Source: CAKZLS01 sp963771545 (GTDB taxonomy: Bacteria; Pseudomonadota; Alphaproteobacteria; Rhodospirillales; Defluviicoccaceae). From it: a stretch of DNA of 64,000 bases. How positions within the stretch are numbered: position 1 is the stretch's first letter; every line of letters starts with the position of its first letter. The notes beneath the pieces are model-generated. The model was not told the DNA's origin, did no database searches, and saw only the letters and a program-made list of their open reading frames with translations. Below are positions 10,748 to 20,136 of the stretch, piece by piece. The stretch spans positions 2,294,001-2,358,000 of the forward strand of contig CAVYTX010000002.1 in the NCBI GenBank assembly GCA_963771545.1, in the 5' to 3' direction. Both the position numbers and the translations under genes were made by a program.

Positions 10748-10819
10748 AGATCACGATGTCCGAGCCTTTGTCATCCAGACATCAGCATTGACGCCCATCA
10801 AGCATCAAAAAGCCTACCC

Positions 10820-12367
10820 CTACTGCTCCCGCCCGGCGCGGGCGAAGCTGCGGACGATGGGTTCGACCAGGTAGTCGAGCGCGGTGCGCTCGGTGGTGAC
10901 CAGGAAGACCTCGGCCTGCATGCCGGGTTTCAGGCGTTTCAGGTCGAACGGCGAATCCTCCGCCTCCAGGATCACGCGGGCCGAAAAATACGGGTCGCCG
11001 GTCGCCGGATCGGTCATTCGGTCGGCGGATACCGACGAGAGCGTTCCCTCCAGGATGGGGGTGGTCCGGGCATTGAACGCGGTCAATCGGACCTGCGCCG
11101 GCATATCCGGGTACACCACATCGATATCCTTCGGATCCACGCGGACGTCGATGATGAGACGGTCCAGCTCGGGAACCAGGTCCAGCAGATCCTGGCCCGG
11201 CTGGACCACGCCGCCGAGGGTATGGACCTGAAGGTTCACCACGGTGCCGGTGAGCGGCGCCACCACTTCGGTGCGTTCGAGCACGTCCCCGGCCGCGCGC
11301 AGCTTGTCACGGAGATCGGCGATCTCGGCCTGCACCTTCTGAAGTTCCTCGGTGACTTGGTTGCGGTCGGTGGATTCGGGCAGCTTGAGCTGGAGCTGCA
11401 CCTCGTTGATGCTTTTTTCGGCGCGGGCCACCTGCGCCTGGTAGTCGCCGATGTCGCCGCTGATCCCGGCCCGCTTGCGCTTCAAGTCCAAGAGGACGGC
11501 CTTGCTGACGATGCCGCGGGCGACCATGTCCTCGACGGGACTGATCTCTTCCTTGATCAGGCTCAACTGTTCCTGGGACGCCCTGATCTGGGCGCGCAGA
11601 CCCTGAATCTCCTTGCGGTGTTTCTGGATGCGCTCCCTCAGCACCAACTCCTGGCCCGAAATCCGCGAGCGCCGCGCCTTCAGGACGTTGATCTCGCCGG
11701 TGACGATCTCGGCGATTTTCGGATCGCCGGCACGGCGCAGAAGCTCGTCGGGGAATTCGATTTCCTTGGTGTCGTCGCGCTCGGCGATCAGCCGCGCCCG
11801 CGCCGCCAGCGCCGCGAGCAGCCGGCCGTTCAACAGCCCCAGCGCCGCCTGCGGATGGGTGTGATTGAAACGGATCAGCGGCTGGCCGGCCTCCACCCGT
11901 TCGCCCTCGGTGACGAGAATTTCATCGATGATCCCGCCCTCGAGATGTTGGATGGTCTTGCGCTTGGACTCGACCACCACCACGCCGGCGCCGATGGCGG
12001 CGCCGTGGAGATTGGCGTTGCCGGCCCAAACGACCGACCCCCCGAGAAATACCGCGATCACGGCCCAGCCGAGCCGCCGCCACGGCGCCAGGACCCGGGC
12101 CAGTGACGGCCCCTCGGACAAAGCCGGTCTCGAGGGAACGGGCGCCGGAACCGCCACGGTCGTTTCCGGCCCGCGTGGCTCGGTTGCACCCGATTCCCGT
12201 CTGACCGCTTTTCGCCGCGTCGATGCGGTGACCCGGTCCAGGGAGCGCCGGAGCCTCGAGAGCGCGCTTTGCCCGACCTTGCGTTTGGCCGCTTGATCCG
12301 CCTCGGTTTCCAATGTGGCCGGTTTTTTGGTGATGTCCCCGACCCGGGACCTGAAGGTGTTATTCAT
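10820..12367 (-). CDS. Type I secretion membrane fusion protein, HlyD/PrtE family
   Basis: The 515-aa periplasmic adaptor links the inner-membrane ABC transporter to a TolC-like outer-membrane channel. A charged cytoplasmic N-terminus of about 90 residues precedes one membrane segment (WAVIAVFLGGSVVWAG). Then come a split biotinyl-lipoyl-like domain (GIIDEILVTEGERVEAGQPL) and a long alpha-hairpin rich in charged heptads. The beta-barrel half carries TVVNLQVHTLGGVVQPG and DVVYPDMPAQVRLTAFN. The start overlaps the end of the ABC transporter gene by four bases (ATGA), showing translational coupling. The cytoplasmic N-terminus is longer than in classical PrtE proteins. No TolC gene is in the window. 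Confidence 0.92.
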   Translation of the reverse strand: MNNTFRSRVGDITKKPATLETEADQAAKRKVGQSALSRLRRSLDRVTASTRRKAVRRESGATEPRGPETTVAVPAPVPSRPALSEGPSLARVLAPWRRLGWAVIAVFLGGSVVWAGNANLHGAAIGAGVVVVESKRKTIQHLEGGIIDEILVTEGERVEAGQPLIRFNHTHPQAALGLLNGRLLAALAARARLIAERDDTKEIEFPDELLRRAGDPKIAEIVTGEINVLKARRSRISGQELVLRERIQKHRKEIQGLRAQIRASQEQLSLIKEEISPVEDMVARGIVSKAVLLDLKRKRAGISGDIGDYQAQVARAEKSINEVQLQLKLPESTDRNQVTEELQKVQAEIADLRDKLRAAGDVLERTEVVAPLTGTVVNLQVHTLGGVVQPGQDLLDLVPELDRLIIDVRVDPKDIDVVYPDMPAQVRLTAFNARTTPILEGTLSSVSADRMTDPATGDPYFSARVILEAEDSPFDLKRLKPGMQAEVFLVTTERTALDYLVEPIVRSFARAGREQ

Positions 12368-14202
12368 GACTTGCCCTTCGCCACGCGTTTGGACGGTTGC
12401 CGCCGTGTTCGCGGCGCCGGCGCTGTCGCCGCCGGCGGTTGAGCCTCGATGGGCGGGGCTTCGGGTTCGGCGGGACCGCCGGCACTCGGCCGCACGACCT
12501 GAAGTCGCGCTTTCTCCCGTTCCCGGGCCGCCCGGTCGATCAAGCGGCAGCCGCTCGCATCGAGGACCACGATTTTGTCCGCGTGCGCCAGAATACTGGG
12601 CCGATGGGCCACGATGACGATCGTGGCGCCCTGCTCCTTGGCAAGCCGCAGCGCGGTCACGAGGGCTTCCGCCCCGGCCGCGTCGAGATTGGAATAGGGC
12701 TCGTCGAGGACCAGCAACCGGGGATCGCCGAATAGCGCCCGCGCCAGGCCCAACCGCTGACGCGCACCGGCCGACAGCCGGTCGTTGGGTCCGCCCACCG
12801 GAGTGTCGTAACCGGCGGGAAGGCGCATGATCATGTCGTGAACGCCGGCCTGTTTGGCGGCCTTGATGACCGCCTCCGGCGGCACATCGGTGAATCGGGC
12901 GATATTTTCGCGCACGGTTCCCGGCAGCAGCTCGACCACCTGCGGAACGTAACCGGTGTGCCGGCCCAGATCGTCCGACCCCCAGGCATGGACATCCATG
13001 CCGTCGAGGCGGATCCGTCCGCCGGTCGGCGTGATCAGCCCGACGAGCATCCGCGCCAGGGTCGTCTTTCCCGCGCCGGACGCGCCGGCGACGCCGAGGA
13101 TCTCGCCGGGTGTGACGGCCACCGACAGATTCGCGAACAGCGGCGCGTTCGCGCCCGGAGGAACGTACGAACTATCCTCCACCGTCACCATGCCTTCGGG
13201 TCTCGGCAGCGGCATGCCCGCCTGCCCGCGTTCGGCGTTGACGATGGTGGTCCTGAGCCGCCGGAAGGCGGTTCGCGCGTTCACCAACTGACGCCACATG
13301 CCCACCGCCTGCTCCACCGGCGAGAGCGCCCGGGCCAGCATGATCGAGGCCGCGATCATCGCCCCCATGGTCAGTTGATCCTGGATCACCAGCATGGCGG
13401 CGAACCCGAGAATGGCGATCTGCAGGGCGAGACGAATGAAGCGGCTGGCGGCCATCAACAGGCCCGCGCGATCGCTGGCCAGGGTTTGGAACTCGACGGA
13501 GCGCCCGGCCCGGGACGTCCACCACCGCGACATGGTCGGGATCATCCCAAGCGCCTCGATGGCGTCGCGTTGACGGCAGAGCGATTCCGCCAGCGCCATG
13601 TCTCCGGCATGGGACGTGTTGGCGGCGGCCATGGGACCACGGGTCACGATCTCGTTGACGAAGGCCATGGCGAACAGCAGGACGGCCCCGACCAGGGCGA
13701 TCATGCCCAGCAAGGGGTGCAGCAGAAAGACGATAGCCACGAACAGCGGCGCCCATGGCGCGTCCAGCAGCGGGAACACATTGGAGCCGGTGAGAAAGTT
13801 CCGCACGTGCGCCAGATCCCGAAGCGCTTGCGGCGAGCCGCCCTGGTCGGCCGCCGAAGCATCCAGTCCGGCGGTGAAGGCCACTGCTCCCAGACGGCCG
13901 TCCAGCCACACCCCGATGCGGACCAGAATGCGCGAGCGGATGAGATCGAGGACGGCCATGACCGCGAACGCCATCAGCGCCGCCGCCGTCAGCACCCACA
14001 GCGTATCCTCGCTGCGGCTGGTCATCACCCGGTTGAACACCTGCACCATGTAGACCGGCACCGTCAGCATCAACAGATTGATGAAGAAGCTGAAAGCGGC
14101 GACCGTTACGAGCGCGCGCCGGCACGCGCGCATCGCGTCCTCCAGGACGGTCGGGGCGCCCTTTCCCGGCGCGCGGGTGTTCGAAATGGGTTCCGGGGTC
14201 AT
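12364..14202 (-). CDS. Type I secretion ABC transporter (PrtD-like permease-ATPase)
   Basis: The 612-aa protein fuses a six-helix transmembrane domain (residues about 30-300) to an ATPase domain. The ATPase has Walker A GASGAGKTTLA (about 377), signature LSAGARQRLGLARAL and Walker B LLVLDEPYSNLD (about 500). A proline/alanine-rich, basic tail of about 50 residues follows. It lacks an N-terminal C39 peptidase domain, so the substrate should be an RTX protein with an uncleaved C-terminal signal, as the gene 16 bases upstream encodes. It would form the inner-membrane part of the exporter with the overlapping HlyD gene. Confidence 0.93.
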   Translation of the reverse strand: MTPEPISNTRAPGKGAPTVLEDAMRACRRALVTVAAFSFFINLLMLTVPVYMVQVFNRVMTSRSEDTLWVLTAAALMAFAVMAVLDLIRSRILVRIGVWLDGRLGAVAFTAGLDASAADQGGSPQALRDLAHVRNFLTGSNVFPLLDAPWAPLFVAIVFLLHPLLGMIALVGAVLLFAMAFVNEIVTRGPMAAANTSHAGDMALAESLCRQRDAIEALGMIPTMSRWWTSRAGRSVEFQTLASDRAGLLMAASRFIRLALQIAILGFAAMLVIQDQLTMGAMIAASIMLARALSPVEQAVGMWRQLVNARTAFRRLRTTIVNAERGQAGMPLPRPEGMVTVEDSSYVPPGANAPLFANLSVAVTPGEILGVAGASGAGKTTLARMLVGLITPTGGRIRLDGMDVHAWGSDDLGRHTGYVPQVVELLPGTVRENIARFTDVPPEAVIKAAKQAGVHDMIMRLPAGYDTPVGGPNDRLSAGARQRLGLARALFGDPRLLVLDEPYSNLDAAGAEALVTALRLAKEQGATIVIVAHRPSILAHADKIVVLDASGCRLIDRAAREREKARLQVVRPSAGGPAEPEAPPIEAQPPAATAPAPRTRRQPSKRVAKGKS

Positions 14203-14218
14203 CGGTCAACACTCTCCA

Positions 14219-17200
14219 TCACGGCATGCCTGTGAAATCGCCTTGCGTCAGGACGTCGCCGCCCGCGCCGGTAATCCCCTGGACAACGAGGGTCTCGCCG
14301 CCGCTACCGCCGAAGGACTCAAGGTTAACGGTGGCGTCCGCGCCATCGTAGGAAATGCCGACTTGGAGGGACGCCCAGTCGGGAACGGCGAAATCCGCGA
14401 CATCGATCTGGTCGGTTCCCTGTTCGAAATCGGTGATGGTGTCGGTGTCCATGTCCAGGGTCATTTTGAACACGTCGGCCAGCGCGCCCCCGGTCAGTTC
14501 GTCGTTGTCGGCGCCGCCCACCAGAATGTCGTTCCCGTCGCCGCCGAACAGGGTGTCGTACCCGTCGCCGCCCACCAGTTCGTCGTCGCCGTCGCCGCCA
14601 TCGAGGCTGTCGCTGCCCGATCCGCCATCGAGGCTATCGTTGCCGGAGCCGCCGTCGAGGGTATCCTTGTGATTGCCGCCGCTGAGGGTGTCGGCGCCGG
14701 CCTGTCCGCTCAGAACGTCGTCGTAGTCGCCGCCGTCGAGAACGTCCGCGCCGTCGCCTCCATCCAGCGTGTCCACGCCGGCCCCGCCATGGAGCTCGTC
14801 ATCGCCGCCTTCTCCGCGGAGATCGTCATTTCCCGATCCGCCATCGATCGAATCGTCGCCGTCGCCGCCATAGACGGTGTCATTGCCGTCACCCGCATCG
14901 AGTGTGTCGTTGCCAACGTCCCCCCACATCTCGTCGTTGCCGTAGCCACCGGTAAGGTCGTCCGAACCATCGCCGCCGACCACGGTGTCGTTGCCGCTGC
15001 CGCCGATGAGCGTGTCGTCCGCGGTGCCGCCCAGAAGCGTGTCGTCGCCCTTGCCGCCATCGAGCGACAGGGCTTCGGTCTTGACGCTGCCGTCCAGGCT
15101 GTCGGCATAGTTGCTGCCAATGACGATCTCGATGCTGGCGGCTGACAGATCGAGGCTGATCCCGGTTGATCCCGACGTCACTTCCACCGTATCGGTGCCT
15201 GCGCCGCCGTCGATGACGGCGTCATCGGGATCGATCTTGAAGTAGTCGTTGCCGTCGCCGCCATAAAGCTCATCGGCCCCGTATCCCCCCTCGATCGTGT
15301 CGTTGAAATCGCTGCCCGTCAGGGTGTCGGCGCCGTTGTTGCCTTGCAGGTCGACGGCCTGCAGCGCGGTGGAGGCGTCGAAGTTGTCCTGACCGGAGCC
15401 GCCGATCGCCACTTCCACCCGCGAGGCGCCAAGATTGAGATTCCGGATGCCGCCGTTGTAGGCGCCCCGCACTTCCACCGTATCGAAACCCAGGCCGCCC
15501 TCGACGTACACATCGTCTATGTCGATGATGATGTAGTCGTCACCCCATCCACCGTTCAGCGAGTCGGCCCCATCGCCGCCGTCGAGGGTGTCGGGGCCGC
15601 TGCCGCCGGTGATCGTGTCGTCGCCGCGGTTGCCCACGGCGTGCTCGATGCCGAAGTCGGACATGTCGAGATGGACACCGGGCGGGTTCACCAGCGAGCT
15701 CACGATTTCGGCCTTGTCGATGCCCGGGCCGCCGTTGACGAAGGTGCCGCCAAGGGCGAGGTCGTCGGCATCGATCTTCAGGAGGTCGTCGCCCGCGCCG
15801 CCGAGCAGGGTGTCGGCGCCATCGCCGCCCTCCAAGGTTTCGTTGGCGTCGCCACCGATCAAGGAGTCGTTGCCATCGTGCCCCCGGGCCCACTCGATGC
15901 TTCGGGCCGTCATGTCGATTACGACACCCGGCTGCCCCGCCTGTCCGCCGGAAACTTCCGCCTTGTCGATGCCGTCGCCGCCATTGACGAAGGCGTCGCC
16001 AAGGGTCAGATCGTCGGCGTCGATCCGGAGGGTATCATTCCCGGCGCCGCCGATGACGGTGTCGGCGCCGGCGCCGCCCTCGAGGGTATCGTTGCCGCTG
16101 CCGCCGGTGAGCGCGTCGTTTCCGTCCTCGCCTTTCAGTTCGATCCCGGTCGACATGGACGAGGCGTCGAAGGCGTCATCGCCGTCATTGCCGATCACTT
16201 TCTCCACGTTCAGCGCACCGACGTCCGCGATGCTGCCGCCCATCGTGTCGGTGATTTCCAGCGTGTCGGTGGAGGCGCCGCCGTCGACCAGACCGAAATC
16301 CAGATCCGCGTAATCGGCGGACAAAACGTCCCTGCCGTCGCCGCCGATGAGGGCATCGGCACCGGCGCCGCCATCCAAGGTGTCGTTGCTGGCGCCGCCG
16401 TCGAGGTAATCGGCCCCGGCGCCGCCGTACAGCCTGTCCATGCCCTCGCCGCCGAGGATGGTGTCATCGCCCTCGCCGCCATGCAGCGTATCCCGGCCAT
16501 TGTATCCCTGGATGGAATCGTTTCCGCCGAGGCCGTCGATGGAGTCGTTGCCGTCGCCGCCGTCCAATGTGTCGGCGCCCTCCGTCGCGACAACCGGAGG
16601 AGTCAGAAAATCGTCCAAGGTGCCGGTTTGGCCGTCAGTCCAGGTCGTTCCCAACTCGTACGGGGTACCGTCGATCTCCACGGTTTCGATTTCATTGCCA
16701 TTGAAGAAGTCCTCGACGGTCAGCGTCCTTCCGCCGGTCAATGAGAACGAGAGGTCGCCGCCCACCCGGGCAACCTGCTGTACTTCATTGAACGCGTCGA
16801 AGTCCTCGAACTGGATGGTGTCGGCTCCGCTTGCGTCGCTAATGACATCGTCGGAACCGGTGCCGTCGTAGAAATAGGCGTCGTCGCCCGCGCCGCCGTC
16901 GAGGCTGTTGTTACCCGCCCCGCCGACCAGCAGATCGTTTCCGTCGTCTCCGGATAGGGTGTCGTCGCCCGCGCCGCCTACTAGTGTATCCCCGCCCGAG
17001 CCGCCGGACAGGTCGTCGTTTCCGCCCAGTCCGCTCAGCGTGTCGCCGAAATCGGTACCCACGTGGGTGTCGTTCCCCACCGTTCCCGACCAGTTTTCGC
17101 CCACGCCCTGGTCGAGAAAATCGCTCAGTGTCGCCCAGGGACCGGCGGCCCCGACCGACGGCATCTCATAAGAGTTCGAGCCCCACTTCCAGGGTCCCGA

Positions 17201-19778
17201 CGGAACTTCCGGCATAGAAATCCGTCACCGTCAACGACCCTCCGGCCGAGAAGTCGAAGACGAGATCGTCGCCGATCCTTTGGACCTGATCGACCGCGAC
17301 GAACGGATCGACGCCCTCGAACCGGATGGTGTCGGTTCCGGCCATGTCGGTGATCACGTCGTCATCGGTGCCCGCCGCGTCGAAGACATAGACATCGTCT
17401 CCAGCGCCGCCGGCGAGTTGATCGTCCCCGGCGCCGCCGTCGAGGATGTCATTGCCGGCGCCGCCGTCCAGGGTATCGGCGCCAGCGCCGCCGCTCAGGG
17501 AATCGTTTCCGGCGCCGCCGGTCAGTTCATCGCCATCGGCGCCGCCATCGAGGGTGTCATGGCCGTCTCCGGCGTTCAGGGTATCGGCGCCGGCGCCACC
17601 GCTTAGGGAGTCGTCTCCGGCGCCGGCGGTCATTTCATCGTTGCCGGCGCCGCCATCGAGGGTGTCGTTGCCGTCGCCGGCGTTCAGCGTGTCGGCGCCG
17701 GCGTCCCCGATCAGCGAGTCGTTGCCCGCGCCGCCAACCAGGTCGTCGTCGCCGGTGCCGCCGTCGAGGGTGTCGTTGCCCTGCCCGCCGTCAAGGGTGT
17801 CATTGCCGCCCATGCCCTCATGGAGATCGGAGTTGCCGGTTCCCGTGCGGGTCTCGCTCGCGCCGGTTCCCTGCCACTGCTCTCCCACGCCCAGAAAGTC
17901 GTTCAGATTATCCCAGGGGCCGGACCCTGCCGGGTCCATCTGGTAGGAGAAGCTGTCCCCCTCCAAGGTTTCGATCGTGTTGGCGGTGGTGAAGAATTTG
18001 GTGATCCGCAGGGAACCGCCGTCCGCGAACTGGAAAACCAGGTCCTTGCCGGACTTCACGATCTGGCTGACCTCGTCGAACGGATCGAAGCCCTCGAACC
18101 GGATGGTGTCGGAACCGCCGGTATCGGTGATTATGTCGTGATCGGTGGTCGCGCCGCTGAACACATAAACGTCGTCACCGTCGCCGCCCGCCAAGGCGTC
18201 GTCGCCGGCGCCGCCATTCAAGGTGTCATTGCCGGCCTCGCCATCCAGCACATCGTCGCCGGCGCCGCCGACGAGGGAGTCGTTCCCGTCGCCGCCCGCC
18301 AGGACATCGTTCTCGGTTCCGCCGTCGAGGGTATCGTCGCCGCTCCCGCCATTGAGGACATCGGCGCCCTGATCGCCATTCAACACGTCGCCGCCGGAGC
18401 CGCCATCCAAGGTGTCGCCGCCGGACCCGCCCGCCAAGGAGTCGTCGCCGCTCCCGCCCATGAGGCGATCGTCGTCCGCTCCCGCCGACAGCGTATCGTC
18501 ACCGGCATCGCCGAACAGCAGCTGTCGGCCGCCATCGGTGGTCATGGTGTTGTCGCCGGTGTCACCCATTTGAAGGGCGTCGCCATCGGACTCGAAGGTT
18601 TCGATGGCGCCGGCGCCGTAGTAGTCCTCGATGGTCAGCGAGCCGCCGTCGGCATAACCGAAGACCAGATCGCCGCCATCCTGTTCGATGGACGCGATAT
18701 CGCCGACCGGATCCATGTTGGCGAACCGGACGGTATCGCCCGTTCCGCCGTCGTCCGCCACCGTATCGTGATCGTGCGTGCTGCCGTCCAACACATACAC
18801 ATCGTCGTCCGCGCCGCCTCGCAATTCGTCGTTCCCGGCGCCGCCGTCGAGCGTATCGGCGCCCGCGCCGCCGTTCAGCTGGTCGTTGCCGCCGTCGCCC
18901 GCGAGTTGGTCGTCGCCGGATCCCCCGTCCAGCGTATCGCGCCCGCCGCCGCCGCTGAGGGTATCTCCATCGTCGCCGCCCCTCAGATCGTCGTTTCCGG
19001 AGCCGCCGTCGATGCTGTCGCTGCCGGCGCCCCCGTCGATCTCGTCGCCGCCGCCGCCGCCGGACAAGGTGTCGTCTCCCGCCAGGCCCTGGAGGGTGTC
19101 CCTGCCGCCGCCGCCACTGAGCGTGTCGGCATTGTCGGTACCATCAACCAGATGTCCCGCAACCGTCTGTTCCATCATGACTTCTCGGGCGACGGGCGTG
19201 GCATCGGGCCGGTCATCGCCGACGGTGCTCCAGATGCTCGTGTTGTTCACGGTGGCATCGGGACCCCGTTCCGGCGCCGCACCAATGTCGCCGGACGTGC
19301 CGTCTCCGGACCGGCCTGTTCCAAAGTCCGCTCCGCCGCGCGCCCCGAATCGCGTTGCGCCCGTCCCATGCTCGGAAGTTTCATTCCGCTCGAACGTCTG
19401 GCGGAACGCATCTTCATCGGCGCCATGAAGCCGCGCGGTCGAGAGGACGCTTGCGCCTTGGGGGTCCGGAGACCGGGGAGCGGGTGGCTGAGGGACCGGT
19501 GACCGGGGTCCACCGGAAACCACGACCGTGGCGTCTTCGTCCGCGCCCGAAGCGTCATTGGCCTCAACGGAACCTTCCGGCCCGGCCGCGGGAGCGGCCT
19601 GGGCGGCGGCCTCCGCCCGTGCTTTTTCGATGTCGGCTGGGCCGGATTTTTCGCTCGGTTGCCCCTCGGGGGCAAGCTGGGCCGGCGCGTTTCCAGCGGT
19701 TTCGGGCGCGTCAGCGGTATTTCCGGCCGGCGCGCGAGTGCTCTGGTCGGAGTTCGGTTGAGTGTTGTCAGTCGCCAT
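14219..19778 (-). CDS. Giant RTX calcium-binding repeat protein, broken by a one-base frameshift
   Basis: Two frames, 19778 to 17166 and 17215 to 14219, look like one gene of about 1852 codons. The first ends inside a recurring module ([14 protein letters not shown]). The second resumes it with [20 protein letters not shown], paralleling the intact copy upstream ([20 protein letters not shown]). One G too many in the run at 17181-17184 accounts for the break. The protein has a Pro/Ala-rich N-terminus of about 200 residues without a signal peptide and then dozens of GGxGxDxLx Ca2+-binding nonapeptides. These are interrupted by about four haemolysin-related modules. The C-terminus ([20 protein letters not shown] onward) is typical of type I secretion substrates. 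No enzymatic domain is recognisable; an adhesin or surface-layer role is inference. Confidence 0.85.
17181..17184 (-). other. Frameshift site in the RTX gene (G run)
   Basis: The coding strand reads GTG GGG C TCG. A run of three G instead of four would join the two RTX frames. The run is short for phase variation, so assembly error or a fixed lesion is likelier. Confidence 0.7.
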
Positions 19779-20136
19779 CGCAGCCCTCCTCCGCGTATTC
19801 GCGCGGGTGTGGTAATCACAATCGATTAAACAACAGAGTGGTTACGATAGTAATAAACTTGACGAACACACATTGCAAAACAGTTATTTTTAACCAAAAT
19901 CGATACTAATACAGTATTTTTTATTTTAATTTATTGTTGCAGTTGTTTTTATTTTTTATAAAATTTAAACAAATATCGTCCTACACAGAGCGGCGGTTTG
20001 GTCCAGCGATGACGCGACTCCCCCCTTTGGGGGTGTTGCAAGACCTTAAACGGGGGTTGTATAACTCTCATGCTTTAACACCTGATTTTGGAATGCGGCG
20101 CGGCGATAGGCATGGACAACCGGGGGCAATTGAACG
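19779..20136. promoter_or_regulatory. AT-rich divergent intergenic region between the RTX gene and the dlt-like operon
   Basis: This 358-base gap between divergent genes contains, at about 19815-19980, long A/T tracts such as TATTTTTTATTTTAATTTA, in sharp contrast with the GC-rich surroundings. It must carry both promoters. AT-rich upstream regions like this are typical targets of xenogeneic silencers or MucR/Ros-type regulators in Alphaproteobacteria; that link is inference. A short C/G hairpin lies at 20020-20033. No small gene is evident. Confidence 0.6.

Larger units (their letters stand above)
8772..10819. other. Region of about 2 kb without intact genes (decayed segment)
   Basis: Between malQ and the type I secretion genes no reading frame carries a complete recognisable protein. 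The left part holds the decamer cluster. Around 9270-9340 a plus-strand frame encodes a short stretch resembling pentapeptide repeats (AVLDGANLDGANLTHARF), too short to call a gene. Two identifiable pseudogenes occupy the rest. The segment may mark the left side of an accessory region running to the tRNA-Lys gene at 26526. Confidence 0.6.

Noticed and set aside
12838..14235. 465-codon plus-strand frame opposite the ABC transporter
   Set aside because: High-GC shadow rich in Arg, His, Gly and Gln, antisense to a clearly conserved transporter.
14219..17215. Second independent RTX gene starting at 17215
   Set aside because: Its first residues come from reading the end of the upstream module out of frame; the module continues across the junction after a one-base correction.
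17820..19502. Long plus-strand open frame (about 560 codons) antisense to the RTX gene
   Set aside because: Its Val/Ala/Gly-rich repetitive product is the mirror of the RTX codons; no start signal or family similarity. The same holds for 15344-16744 and 14078-15145.
14219..19778. Regular short repeats resembling a CRISPR array
   Set aside because: The repeats are 27-base codon-level units of RTX nonapeptides within open frames, without constant repeats and unique spacers.
20020..20033. C/G hairpin upstream of the HTH-ligase gene as terminator or riboswitch
   Set aside because: A five-base stem with a three-base loop and no T tract or conserved riboswitch pattern.
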